Shown: positions 9,032-17,021 of the stretch, in pieces
Layout: every line of letters begins with the position of its first letter
How positions within the stretch are numbered: the first letter of the stretch is position 1
Assembly: GCF_030295915.1 (NCBI RefSeq)
Contig: NZ_AP027361.1
Location: forward strand, 1,302,001 to 1,366,000
Source: Thalassotalea sediminis
GTDB taxonomy: Bacteria > Pseudomonadota > Gammaproteobacteria > Enterobacterales > Alteromonadaceae
Direction: 5' to 3'
DNA: 64,000 bases
The notes under the pieces: model-generated
Told to the model about the DNA's origin: nothing
Database searches by the model: none
What the model saw: the letters and a program-made list of their open reading frames with translations, nothing else
Made by a program: the position numbers and the translations under genes

Positions 9032-9909
9032 TGCTGTATGTCTATTATGTTTTTAGCAATAGCATTGAGGTTTGGCCTTAATGTTGTTGCTAACGATATT
9101 TCTCTCGTTTGCTCCGTCAATGGGCACAGGAAATTCAAATAGACAGCCGTCAGTTGCAAATCAATGGAAGTGTGCTCATTGGCTTGACCATGTAAACGAT
9201 CGCCTACTATAGGAAACCCTATACTGGCAGCATGTTTTCTGATCTGATGTTTTCTACCTGTATCAATATTTACATCTAACAAACTTAAGTTTGATGCGCT
9301 TGATGTATCGAAACACGCAAAGGTTGTACTTGCCGGTTTTCCATCAATCGGTGTTTCAATATGGGCGTTATTGTTATTAAAAATACCATGTACAATTATT
9401 TGATAACGCTTCGTTATTGTTCTATTTTCAAAAATCTTACTTAATGCTCGAGCCGCTTTTTTACTGTGTGCTAATAAGATTAAACCCGATGCTGCTTTAT
9501 CTAATCGGTGGACTAAAAATGCTGCTCTTTGAGGTTGAAGTTGTGTTTCCGCCCATCGTGTTATTGTGCAATGATCCCCCCATTTAGAACCGTGGCACGG
9601 CATACCGGAAGGCTTATATAAAACAGTATAATCACCAAAGTCCTCAATTAATTTTGCCGGTAAACAAGGTAGTGATAATACGTGCGAATCATAATAAAAA
9701 TGCAATGTATCACCAGAGATGATTGTTTTTTTTATTTTTCTCAATCGTTTGACACGTTTATTGCGCTCAAGCCATAAAGCACCATTATTAATTGCTGATT
9801 TAATTTGACCATTACTTAAAGGCGTATAACGAGCAGCGGCTTTAGCAAGTAGCTCTATGATAGGTTGTTGGTCGCTAGCAATGGGCAAATGGAGTTCAAA
9901 TTTGGTCAT
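9028..9909 (-). CDS. RluA-family RNA pseudouridine synthase
   Basis: A 293-aa enzyme that isomerises uridine to pseudouridine in RNA. An N-terminal S4-like part (about 30-80, GALWLERNKRVKRLRKI) is followed by the catalytic domain. The latter has the motif I stretch VLYKPSGMPCHGSKWG, the motif II catalytic Asp in LVHRLDKAASGL and the closing DINTGRKHQIRKH-like run with Arg/His. The RNA target (rRNA or tRNA) cannot be told from sequence alone. Its start is ATG 9909, and it diverges from the RraB-family gene. Confidence 0.88.
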   Translation of the reverse strand: MTKFELHLPIASDQQPIIELLAKAAARYTPLSNGQIKSAINNGALWLERNKRVKRLRKIKKTIISGDTLHFYYDSHVLSLPCLPAKLIEDFGDYTVLYKPSGMPCHGSKWGDHCTITRWAETQLQPQRAAFLVHRLDKAASGLILLAHSKKAARALSKIFENRTITKRYQIIVHGIFNNNNAHIETPIDGKPASTTFACFDTSSASNLSLLDVNIDTGRKHQIRKHAASIGFPIVGDRLHGQANEHTSIDLQLTAVYLNFLCPLTEQTREISLATTLRPNLNAIAKNIIDIQH

Positions 9910-10005
9910 AATTCGCTTTAGTTAGGTCATTAAAAGGAAATAAATCACTGAATTATTCTGTCTAAGCCGTTACACTAGCTTCATTTTACGCAGAGAATTA
10001 AGTCT

Positions 10006-10350
10006 ATGGAACGAGATTATACGCTATTTCCTGAAGATGAACATGGTGAAGCCCTTTGGCAGATGTTGTTGCAAGGTGATGATTTATCAATTGCCCGAGA
10101 ATTTCAATTTTCAGTAATTTTTGCTAACCAAGAATCAGCTTTAAAATTTGGTCAACTGTTATTGGAAAACAACCAAAAGCTGTCATTTTGTCCTTATCCA
10201 GATAACAAAGACTTCCCGTGGGAGATCACTGCATATCCTGAAATGCCAGCCAGTTATGAAAATGTTACTGCTTACCAAGCTTTGTTAGAACAGAGCAGTG
10301 CACCACTTGCAGGCCATTTTGACGGCTGGTATTGTCATTCGGTTAATTGA
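10006..10350 (+). CDS. RraB-family protein (regulator of RNase E-like)
   Basis: A 114-aa acidic protein. It opens with FPEDEHGEALWQMLLQGDDL, the D-x-x-G-x-x-L ... GDDL pattern of the RraB family. A mixed sheet follows (REFQFSVIFANQESALKFG), and the protein closes with GHFDGWYCHSV, like the DGWG end of RraB. E. coli RraB binds the C-terminal half of RNase E and inhibits it. This protein is divergent from E. coli RraB, so an RNase E target is not proven. Its TGA stop overlaps the start of the next gene. Confidence 0.75.
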   Translation: MERDYTLFPEDEHGEALWQMLLQGDDLSIAREFQFSVIFANQESALKFGQLLLENNQKLSFCPYPDNKDFPWEITAYPEMPASYENVTAYQALLEQSSAPLAGHFDGWYCHSVN

Positions 10351-10562
10351 TTTTGCTTGATATTACCTCTTTAAAAACACTGCAAAAGCGCAGTAGCCAG
10401 TCTTTTCATCAGCAAAAAAAGTTTATTGCCGACGTTTTAGCGGGTAAACAATGCAATTGTCCTCATTGTGGTAAAGCGTTATTAGTAGAGTTTGACGAAG
10501 CACAAGGCATGACAAAAATTTTATGCAAAAAATTGTGTACTAACCTTGTTCTAGAACGCTAA
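10347..10562 (+). CDS. Small zinc-ribbon-like protein, TTG start
   Basis: A 71-aa protein with no ATG in its usable N-terminus. The first start is TTG 10347, overlapping the TGA stop of the RraB-family gene (TTGA), which suggests translational re-initiation. It holds CNCPHCGKAL (around residues 36-45) and a second pair CKKLC (about 60-64), a plausible four-Cys zinc knuckle, with a Lys/Gln-rich N-terminal helix. I do not recognise the family. A strong terminator lies 4 bases after the stop, so the RraB gene and this one form a two-gene unit. Confidence 0.65.
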   Translation: MILLDITSLKTLQKRSSQSFHQQKKFIADVLAGKQCNCPHCGKALLVEFDEAQGMTKILCKKLCTNLVLER

Positions 10563-10566
10563 TTGC

Positions 10567-10598
10567 AAAGGCTTTATGCTAATTCATAAAGCCTTTTA
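10567..10598 (+). terminator. Intrinsic terminator after the RraB/zinc-ribbon pair
   Basis: AAAGGCTTTATG (10567-10578) pairs perfectly with CATAAAGCCTTT (10585-10596) across a 6-base loop and ends in TT. The stem is 12 bp with a short T-run. The opposite strand would also form the hairpin, but no gene ends there. Confidence 0.75.
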
Positions 10599-10719
10599 AG
10601 TGTTTCAAGTGTGTAAACTTTTCCATGAATATTTCGTCGCGCAAACAGTGTAGCGTGATTGGGGCGGTATTAAACGATTTTAATAAGCGTAAATATCTAT
10701 GCATACGCCTCTGAAAAGA

Positions 10720-11394
10720 CTATAAAAAGGTGGCAATTTCATCTAAGGACTTTTTCACACTTGCATGATGTGGAATAGTTGCATCTTCTGCCGGATAACC
10801 AACCACCAATAGCATATATGCACGTTCATTTTCAGGTCTGTTACAAACTTTACTTAAAAACGACATTGGTTTTGGTGTATGTGTCAAGGTAACTAATCCA
10901 CTTGAATGTAATGCGTTGATAAGAAACCCTGTTGCAATCCCCACCGACTCGTGCACATAGTAGTTAGTGTTACTATCATCGGCATGAATTCCCCCTTTTT
11001 TTTGACTAAAAATCGCAATTAACCAAGGAGCGTGCTCGAGGTATGGTTTATCGGCATCTGTGCCTAAAGGTTTGAGTGCATTTAACCATTCTTCGCCTGC
11101 TCTGCCAGCGTAAAAGCTACGTTCATGCTCTTCTGCTTGTTCTCTTATTTGCTTTTTAACTTCAGCACTGTTTACCGCAGCAAAATGCCACGGTTGATGA
11201 TTGGCGCCACTAGGTGCAGTACCTGCTGCTTTGATGCAATTCTCAATGACTTCTCTTGCAACAGGACGATCACTGAACTTACGAATACTATGACGGCGTT
11301 TTATTTCTTGATAAAAGTGCTCTGAACGTGTGAGCATTTCGTTCTCAGGGTATTCAATGTAATCTAATAAAGGTGATGAGTCGTGTTGTTGCAT
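10720..11394 (-). CDS. Nitroreductase-fold flavoprotein resembling iodotyrosine deiodinase
   Basis: A 224-aa FMN-dependent protein. [13 protein letters not shown] (33-45) is the FMN-phosphate-binding Arg cluster, and [14 protein letters not shown] (58-71) is shared by iodotyrosine deiodinases (IYD). The IYD substrate-binding triad Glu-x3-Tyr-x20-Lys is intact as Glu91, Tyr95 and Lys116, inside a lid segment with the same spacing as vertebrate IYD. Other matches are HAPWLIAIF and [11 protein letters not shown]. Bacterial IYD homologues reductively dehalogenate halotyrosines. Activity on such substrates is inferred here. It is monocistronic, with a 32-bp inverted repeat just upstream. A BluB- or nitroreductase-type activity is the alternative. 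Confidence 0.82.
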   Translation of the reverse strand: MQQHDSSPLLDYIEYPENEMLTRSEHFYQEIKRRHSIRKFSDRPVAREVIENCIKAAGTAPSGANHQPWHFAAVNSAEVKKQIREQAEEHERSFYAGRAGEEWLNALKPLGTDADKPYLEHAPWLIAIFSQKKGGIHADDSNTNYYVHESVGIATGFLINALHSSGLVTLTHTPKPMSFLSKVCNRPENERAYMLLVVGYPAEDATIPHHASVKKSLDEIATFL

Positions 11395-11430
11395 AGTCGT
11401 TTCCTCAATTTTTCAGTAAGCATATCAAAA

Positions 11431-11462
11431 GTCAATTATATTGCAAGTGCAACATAATTGAC
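11431..11462. promoter_or_regulatory. 32-bp inverted repeat upstream of the IYD-like gene (putative operator)
   Basis: Arms of 15 bases, GTCAATTATATTGCA and TGCAACATAATTGAC, are separated by 2 bases and differ at one position. The repeat sits 37-68 bases upstream of the ATG at 11394, where an operator or promoter would be. The core TTGCA-N2-TGCAA has dyad symmetry of the kind bound by dimeric winged-helix or TetR-type repressors. No regulator gene is adjacent to this gene, and the nearest Crp-like gene is 2 kb away. A terminator role is unlikely, since no T-run follows on the strand that would need it. Confidence 0.55.
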
Positions 11463-11545
11463 TTTGAGTTATTTAGGTAACTGTTGTTTTAGTTGAGGTT
11501 TTACGAGCAATATAAGGTAATTATTAGTTGCTAAGAGGTGATTCT

Positions 11546-12304
11546 TCATATGAATGTTGGTTCATTGACAAAGTTGTTTACGGTAAATTGTTCAATAAAC
11601 CCAAGTTTCTTATAAAGAGGTAGACCCACTTTTGATGCTTGTAAAACCAAGTGTTGTACACCCAATATCCTGCATTCTTCTATTAAAGCTAACATAATTG
11701 CTTTTGCGTAACCTTTACCTTGATGGTTGGGCAAAACACCTACTTGATGCACACCTGAGCAATTTTCACTATGAAGCAACATTGCGGCACCAATTGCTTT
11801 TCCACTTATCGACATTAAATACAAAGTGATATTTTTTTTATCCAAGAGCGATTTAATCACGTGTGACTCAATAGAGTAATTAAACGCTTGAGAGCCGATG
11901 TTACACCAGATGTTAATATCAGTATGATTACTGACTTCCTTTAACGTAATCGTACTATCCACCGTTGTTCTCTTATTGTCTATGGGAAGATACATTCCCG
12001 TTTGGCTAAAGCTATGCTGCCATCCAGCATCAAGTAGTTTTTTTGTTGTCCCTATAAAGTGTTCACTGGCTTTAAGTGTATGCCAGGTCGAAAGGATTGC
12101 GTTGTCAAAACGGCTATTAAGCAAGCCTATATATTTATCAGGTATGCTGACTATCGGAGTTTCTGTTGATTGAAACCAGTGTCTATATGGCCAATGTTCG
12201 GTGCCAAAAAAACGTGTACCCTCGTTGTGCACAATTTCTTTGGCGCCATAAAGTTGCCATAATTGTTGTAGGTTAGTTAGGTTTTCTTTAATAAGTGAAT
12301 TCAT
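11546..12304 (-). CDS. GNAT-family N-acetyltransferase
   Basis: A 252-aa protein when started at ATG 12304 (MNSLIKENLTNLQQL). This ATG overlaps the TGA of the upstream transporter gene (ATGA), the sign of coupling; the longer open frame to 12400 lies inside that transporter gene and is rejected. The C-terminal half (about 130-245) carries the acetyl-CoA pocket, with VGVLPNHQGKGYAKAIM showing the Q/RxxGxG/A motif and GLPLYKKLGF the closing Y-x-x-x-GF. The N-terminal half resembles the degenerate domain of double-GNAT proteins. The substrate is unknown. It is the last gene of a four-gene minus-strand cassette. Confidence 0.8.
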   Translation of the reverse strand: MNSLIKENLTNLQQLWQLYGAKEIVHNEGTRFFGTEHWPYRHWFQSTETPIVSIPDKYIGLLNSRFDNAILSTWHTLKASEHFIGTTKKLLDAGWQHSFSQTGMYLPIDNKRTTVDSTITLKEVSNHTDINIWCNIGSQAFNYSIESHVIKSLLDKKNITLYLMSISGKAIGAAMLLHSENCSGVHQVGVLPNHQGKGYAKAIMLALIEECRILGVQHLVLQASKVGLPLYKKLGFIEQFTVNNFVNEPTFI

Positions 12305-12750
12305 GAGGATTTCCAGTTTACTAAAATGAGCCCAACAATCATTAGCAGGGCACCGAGAGCATTCTCTGTTTGAATAGATTTTTGAGGTAATGTTAACCAT
12401 CCAAAATGGCTAATAGTCATTGCGCAGATCAACTGGCTCGTAAGTGCAATAGACATCACTGTGCTAACACCTAATTTGGGTATGAGGTAGTATAACAGAC
12501 CAACACCCAGGGCACTGATAACACCTCCTGCAACCAATAGGTAGTCGGATAGATGTACTATTTGATTAAAGTTGACTTGTCTCCCTGTCGCTAAAAACAG
12601 TATTAGCACCGTAAGAAATGCAATAAAAAAAGCTACTGTGGTTGCGAAAAGAGTATTGTCTAGTAACAACCCAAGCTTAGTATTTATTGCTGCTTGTACA
12701 GCAATAGCTGCACCAGCAAATAGTGATAAGAGTGCTAAAGTGAGCATCAT
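12301..12750 (-). CDS. YdcZ/DUF606-family small membrane transporter
   Basis: A 149-aa protein with about five hydrophobic helices (residues about 1-20, 33-55, 68-90, 94-114, 128-145). The pattern matches the DMT-superfamily YdcZ (DUF606) group, which are five-helix proteins that work as dimers or pairs. Its function is unknown, with small-molecule export a guess. Two in-frame ATGs open it (12750 and 12747), and the first overlaps the end of the nitroreductase gene. Its own stop overlaps the GNAT start, so the three genes are tightly coupled. Confidence 0.8.
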   Translation of the reverse strand: MMLTLALLSLFAGAAIAVQAAINTKLGLLLDNTLFATTVAFFIAFLTVLILFLATGRQVNFNQIVHLSDYLLVAGGVISALGVGLLYYLIPKLGVSTVMSIALTSQLICAMTISHFGWLTLPQKSIQTENALGALLMIVGLILVNWKSS

Positions 12751-13373
12751 ATTACCTCTACAAACTCTTCGTATGGGGTTCTGACTTTCTGTTGATAAGC
12801 ATATTTGTCATCTTCATCACGAAATCCTAAAGGACAAATTACTGTCGTACGATATGCGCTATCTATTAATTTAAGTTCTTCATCAAATCCTTGTGGATCT
12901 ATTCCCGTCATTGGGCAACTATCTATGTTGTTAATGGCTGCAGACGTTAATAAAGTGCCTAGTGCAAGATATGTTTGTTCTTTTGCCCACTGAGTAAAAG
13001 CGCCTTTATCTAATGCCATGATATATTGTTCCACCTGCTGGCGATAAGCTGCAACGTCTGATTCAGATGCGTTTTTTTGCGAACAATACTGCTGAAAATA
13101 TGTGTCTATTAAGTACTCAGGCTCGCCAATGTAATGGGCTAAAACAAACAGGTGCGAGCAGTTTGCGACTTTATCTTGGCCAAATGAATGACTTAGTAAT
13201 TTAGTTTTAATAGCCTGATCAGACACGACAATTAATTTAAAGGGTTGCAAACCAAAAGCGGATGGCGATAGTCTCGTGCTTTGAGCTAGTAACATAATTT
13301 GTTCGTTACTGAGTGTGTTCGTTGAAAATTTCTTTACTGCGTATCGCCATTGTAATGCTGTTAGTGTATCCAT
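12747..13373 (-). CDS. NAD(P)H-dependent oxidoreductase, nitroreductase family
   Basis: A 208-aa NfsB-like flavoprotein. It opens with the family start ALQWRYAVKKFS (7-18), which binds FMN phosphate. It then has RLSPSAFGLQPFKLIVVSD (34-52) and near the end CPLGFRDEDDKYA. Such enzymes reduce nitro groups, quinones or dihydropteridines at the expense of NAD(P)H; the physiological substrate here is unknown. It is only distantly related to the IYD-like protein at 10720-11394 and lacks that lid triad. It follows a Crp-like regulator gene by 83 bases and probably shares its transcript or its control. Confidence 0.85.
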   Translation of the reverse strand: MDTLTALQWRYAVKKFSTNTLSNEQIMLLAQSTRLSPSAFGLQPFKLIVVSDQAIKTKLLSHSFGQDKVANCSHLFVLAHYIGEPEYLIDTYFQQYCSQKNASESDVAAYRQQVEQYIMALDKGAFTQWAKEQTYLALGTLLTSAAINNIDSCPMTGIDPQGFDEELKLIDSAYRTTVICPLGFRDEDDKYAYQQKVRTPYEEFVEVI

Positions 13374-13456
13374 GAATATTCTCGTTGTTAAGGTTAAGAT
13401 TAAGCTTAACGGCGAAGCGTACTCATGGCATTTACATAGGTTGATTGACGTTATAA

Positions 13457-14053
13457 TTATTGCGTTTTTATTTTTCTAATTCTTGATAATTGCGTTGGTG
13501 TAATACCTAAATGAGACGCAATATGATATTGAGGTAATCGTTGTGAAAGTATTGGGAATTGAGTGATAAACTTTTGATAACGAGTTGCGGCATCTTGCTG
13601 CACAATTTCTATTTCTCTTTCATCTTTAGCTAAAAGCCAGTTTTTCTCTAAGTAATTTATATGAAATAACTTTATTTCATGATTGATAATGAGAAACTCG
13701 CGAAATTTTGCAAAATCAATGCGTATAAGCGTCGTGTTTTCAATGGCATCAATCGCTAATTTCGCAGGTGAGTGCGTTAATAGTGCGGTCATAGAACCCG
13801 GAAACATATCTTCTGAAAAGAATATCTTGTTATATTCTTGACCTTTTTCGTTGGCGCTAAAACCACGCATTAATCCTTGATAAATAAATGCAAATGAGGT
13901 TGGTATTTCGCCCAACGGATATAAAACGTGGCCAGCGTTTACCTGCTGAAATTGACAGAACGTTACAAAGGTCTGCCACGTTTCTTCACTTATCGGGTAA
14001 TATGCGTTAATTGTTTGACGAAGTTTTTGAAAAGCAAGTGTTTTAGTTAACAT
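13457..14053 (-). CDS. Crp/Fnr-family transcriptional regulator
   Basis: A 198-aa protein with an N-terminal cyclic-nucleotide-binding-type beta-roll (about 25-125) and a C-terminal helix-turn-helix in YHIASHLGITPTQLSRIRK (about 176-194). The phosphate-binding cassette region reads FPGSMTALLTHSPAKL and lacks the Arg-Ser pair of cAMP-binding Crp. There is also no N-terminal Cys cluster as in Fnr. The signal is therefore unlikely to be cAMP or an iron-sulfur cluster. It heads the nitroreductase/YdcZ/GNAT cassette and is divergent from the secreted hydrolase gene, so it may control either or both. Confidence 0.85.
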   Translation of the reverse strand: MLTKTLAFQKLRQTINAYYPISEETWQTFVTFCQFQQVNAGHVLYPLGEIPTSFAFIYQGLMRGFSANEKGQEYNKIFFSEDMFPGSMTALLTHSPAKLAIDAIENTTLIRIDFAKFREFLIINHEIKLFHINYLEKNWLLAKDEREIEIVQQDAATRYQKFITQFPILSQRLPQYHIASHLGITPTQLSRIRKIKTQ

Positions 14054-14220
14054 ATGGTAATCGAGAACAAGTTATTCGCAGATAATCATCGAGTGTAGGC
14101 TATTATTTTAACGACAATGAATTATGTTGCATATCGTTTGTTAAATATATAGTGGTCATTTATTGAATAAATACGTTTCATAGTGAGATATGTGCTCACA
14201 CCAAGGTAGGAGTATACACA

Positions 14221-15618
14221 ATGCGGAAAGGGGACATGCGGGATATTTGTAAAGGTGTTTATTGGGTTTTCTTAATTGGCTTTGTACTTAAAAGTTCTGC
14301 CTATGCTGCGGTTGTGGTACCAAAGGTGAATTGCCTATCCATTAATGCATATATGGATAAAATTGTTGCCTTAAAAAAGCATGGCAACTATCGAGAGGTT
14401 ACCCCTACAGCAAAATCGCGATATTTTGACTACCAGTCATTGCCTAGTTTTAGCGAATATTTAGCTTTTACTCGACAGAAGATTGCTGCACTAAACCCCA
14501 AAGCACACATGCCTTGCCCGTTAGAAACAGCGGTAACTGAAAAATACTTAAGTAATGCTATTGAAAATCGAATCGTCGTCGATCTTATTCAACCTTTTGA
14601 AGTGGTACCTCAAAACGCCTCTACCGTTATTGTGTTATTACATGGTTTAACAGATTCGCCCTTTGTTTTTCATGATATTGCTGATCAGCTTTACCAACAA
14701 GGGTATGCGGTTAGAACGATGTTATTACCGGGGCACGCTACGGCGCCTGCAGATTTAATTAATGCAAAGGTTGAAGATTGGCAAATAATGGCCGAGTATA
14801 GTGTTCGACGCGCATTGAAAGATTATAAAAAAGTATATTTAGGTGGCTTTTCAACGGGCGGGGCTTTACTTATTGATCAGCTGCTGAGTAATAAACTGGC
14901 GAATGCGGAGCTAAAACGCATTAGAGGGTTATTATTATGGTCTCCTGCCAGTAAAGCTAAATCTGATTTTTCTTGGGCTGCTCAATATGTTGATTACATA
15001 CCGTTTTTCGATTATTTGGCCAAAGGAGCTGATATCGATATTGCTAAATATGAGTCATTTCCAATAAACGCCGGTGCTCAGGTTCATCAGCTAATGACAA
15101 CGATATCTGCAAAGCGAGAACGATTTGATAATCAACCTGACATTCCAGTATTTACTGTTGCTAGTGATGTAGATACAACCATTTCAACAGAAGCGACAAT
15201 TGCCTTGTTAGCACGTTGGCACAACAATAAAAATCGACAAACGAAGACACAGGATCATTTAATGTACTTTGGCCGTGAAAAGCTACTAAATAAATTACCG
15301 TCGTCTTTTAAAGTGACCATATCGCAATGTCGAGATAAGTCATATTGTGGGCGCTTGATGGACATAGCACATACAGCGACTACAAATGCACCCACTAATT
15401 CATATTATGGTGTTAACGGCGTCTATCGAAATTGCCAACACATTAGCGACGATAAGCAATTTAATTTATGTAAAACACGCACCAATAATTTCTTTGGCGA
15501 AATTACAGCTGATAACTTGGCTAAAAAACCAGCAATGCAAAGGCTAACATTTAACCCTCAGTTTGATGAAATGATCGGGTTAATGAACCAGTTTCTAATA
15601 AAGACAAATAAAAACTAA
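14221..15618 (+). CDS. Secreted alpha/beta hydrolase (serine-lipase type)
   Basis: A 465-aa protein with an N-terminal signal segment (hydrophobic 13-28, cleavage likely after SAYA). ATG 14221 has a good TAGGAG site 10 bases upstream. The hydrolase core starts near residue 133. HGLTDSPF (141-148) forms the oxyanion loop, GFSTGG has the nucleophile Ser211, VASDVDTTIS supplies the acid, and DIAHTATTNAP the late His. The Hydrolase_4/monoacylglycerol-lipase type is the closest match. Two Cys pairs near the C-terminus (CRDKSYC, CQHISDDKQFNLC) could form disulfides, consistent with export. The substrate is unknown. Confidence 0.85.
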   Translation: MRKGDMRDICKGVYWVFLIGFVLKSSAYAAVVVPKVNCLSINAYMDKIVALKKHGNYREVTPTAKSRYFDYQSLPSFSEYLAFTRQKIAALNPKAHMPCPLETAVTEKYLSNAIENRIVVDLIQPFEVVPQNASTVIVLLHGLTDSPFVFHDIADQLYQQGYAVRTMLLPGHATAPADLINAKVEDWQIMAEYSVRRALKDYKKVYLGGFSTGGALLIDQLLSNKLANAELKRIRGLLLWSPASKAKSDFSWAAQYVDYIPFFDYLAKGADIDIAKYESFPINAGAQVHQLMTTISAKRERFDNQPDIPVFTVASDVDTTISTEATIALLARWHNNKNRQTKTQDHLMYFGREKLLNKLPSSFKVTISQCRDKSYCGRLMDIAHTATTNAPTNSYYGVNGVYRNCQHISDDKQFNLCKTRTNNFFGEITADNLAKKPAMQRLTFNPQFDEMIGLMNQFLIKTNKN

Positions 15619-15648
15619 TATTTACTTGTGCTACACTTTCTGTATCAT

Positions 15649-15665
15649 GCTACATAATTTGTAGC
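15649..15665. promoter_or_regulatory. Inverted repeat before the HxlR gene (candidate autoregulatory site)
   Basis: GCTACA (15649-15654) and TGTAGC (15660-15665) form a dyad 8 bases before the GTG start and 17 before the ATG. A further direct copy, GCTACAC, lies at about 15630-15636. HxlR-type regulators commonly bind such short dyads near their own promoters. The match is short and could be chance. Confidence 0.4.
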
Positions 15666-15673
15666 TAAATGGT

Positions 15674-16033
15674 GTGAGTAAAATGAATATTCCATTTCCA
15701 GGTAAACCTGTAAGAGGTTCAAAAACGGGCAAGCCGGTTATGGCGCTATTAGATTTGCTCGGTCGAACTTGGGCCTTAGGTATTATTTGGCAGTTGAACG
15801 AGCAAACTTTGACTTTTCGTCAACTCCAAACAGCGTGCGAAGGTATTTCTCCAACCTTATTAAACACCCGTATTAAAGAGCTTGTCTGTTTATCGTTACT
15901 GAAAAAAACAGTAAATGGTTACCAATTAACGTCACAGGGGCAATCTTTACTCGCACTCGTATTGCCACTTGGACCGTGGTCAAATGAATGGCAAGCAGTT
16001 GTTTCTGCTAAAAATTCGTTGCCGGAGTATTAA
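15674..16033 (+). CDS. HxlR-type winged-helix transcriptional regulator
   Basis: A 119-aa (GTG 15674) or 116-aa (ATG 15683) protein. The central winged helix shows LGRTWALGIIWQLNEQTLTF (about 29-48), then FRQLQTACEGISPTLLNTRI with the recognition helix, and LKKTVNGYQLTSQGQSL as the wing. This matches the HxlR family. The N-terminal Cys used for redox sensing in several HxlR members is missing, so a thiol switch is not supported. The stop is 1 base before the nudC start, so the two are one operon. A link to NAD(H) or RNA-cap metabolism is only suggested by context. Confidence 0.8.
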   Translation: MSKMNIPFPGKPVRGSKTGKPVMALLDLLGRTWALGIIWQLNEQTLTFRQLQTACEGISPTLLNTRIKELVCLSLLKKTVNGYQLTSQGQSLLALVLPLGPWSNEWQAVVSAKNSLPEY

Positions 16034-16034
16034 C

Positions 16035-17021
16035 ATGTCTAAACCAATTTCCTTAACAAAAATGCCTTTAAATCGATGCAGCGCCGAGCGTAAAAATGTT
16101 GACTGGTTAACTGAGCAGATCAAACATCCAGATGCAAGTTTTCTCGTTAGTTATCGAGGTAAATTCTTAATTCAAGTTGGACAACTAACCACATTATCAC
16201 AGAAGCAAGTTGCGTCTTTAGATATAAGCTCTGTTACACGCGTGTTCTTGGGGCAGCAAGTAACAGATAGTTCACCATTATTTGTACTTGATTTTAGTGC
16301 CGTTAAGGAACAGCAATGGCAAATGATACATAAAAAGGAATTGTCAAAATATGCTGATCGTTTAAGTGATCTACGTAGTGCGTTAAATGATCTTCCTGCT
16401 GACTTAGCATCAATTGCAGGGTTCGCCAATGCCCTGGTTAATTGGCATCGTAGTCACCAGTTTTGCGGTTACTGTGGGGCAAAGCTGATAGATCATGAAG
16501 GAGGGCACGCTAAAAGGTGCAGTGATATTTTATGTGCCAAGACGGTTTTTCCTCGTACTGATCCTGTGGTGATTATGATCGTAGATCATGTCGATGAATA
16601 CGGTGAACGTCGCTGCTTACTTGCCGGACATCAAAGAAGTCAGGGGCAAGTCATTTCAACACTTGCAGGTTTTGTTGATCCTGGTGAAACGGTTGAAGAA
16701 GCAGTGGCACGTGAAGTATTTGAAGAAGTTGGATTAAAAGCAAAGCATATTCACTACTTACGATCTCAGCCTTGGCCTTTCCCTGCATCTTTAATGCTTG
16801 GTTTTCACGTTACTGTATCAAGTAATATTACAAACATTGATCAAGTAGAAATAACGCACGTTAAATGGTGCACCGCGAATGATATTGCGAATTTTGACGA
16901 TTGGGGAACTGGAAATGGCAACACTGAAATTCCAGGCAAACATTCGATTAGTCGATTTTTAATTGATTGGTGGTGCCAACAACAATTAGATAAAAGACTT
17001 AGTGATGATGTAATCGGTTAA
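16035..17021 (+). CDS. nudC: NudC: NAD(H) pyrophosphatase / RNA deNADding enzyme
   Basis: A 328-aa protein started at ATG 16035 (MSKPISLTKMPL), directly after the HxlR stop; the longer frame into the HxlR gene is rejected. It has an N-terminal domain, a four-Cys zinc finger (CGYCGAKL ... CSDILC, about 142-165), the Nudix box (GFVDPGETVEEAVAREVFEE onward, about 211-233) and the NudC-specific SQPWPFPAS motif just after it. It hydrolyses NADH to NMNH and AMP and, in E. coli, removes NAD caps from RNA. Its end overlaps the convergent MBOAT-like gene by 36 bases. Confidence 0.95.
   Translation: MSKPISLTKMPLNRCSAERKNVDWLTEQIKHPDASFLVSYRGKFLIQVGQLTTLSQKQVASLDISSVTRVFLGQQVTDSSPLFVLDFSAVKEQQWQMIHKKELSKYADRLSDLRSALNDLPADLASIAGFANALVNWHRSHQFCGYCGAKLIDHEGGHAKRCSDILCAKTVFPRTDPVVIMIVDHVDEYGERRCLLAGHQRSQGQVISTLAGFVDPGETVEEAVAREVFEEVGLKAKHIHYLRSQPWPFPASLMLGFHVTVSSNITNIDQVEITHVKWCTANDIANFDDWGTGNGNTEIPGKHSISRFLIDWWCQQQLDKRLSDDVIG

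Noticed and set aside
15969..16034. Upstream extension of the nudC frame into the HxlR gene
   Set aside because: ATG 16035 directly follows the HxlR stop and fits NudC; the extension duplicates coding sequence in another frame.
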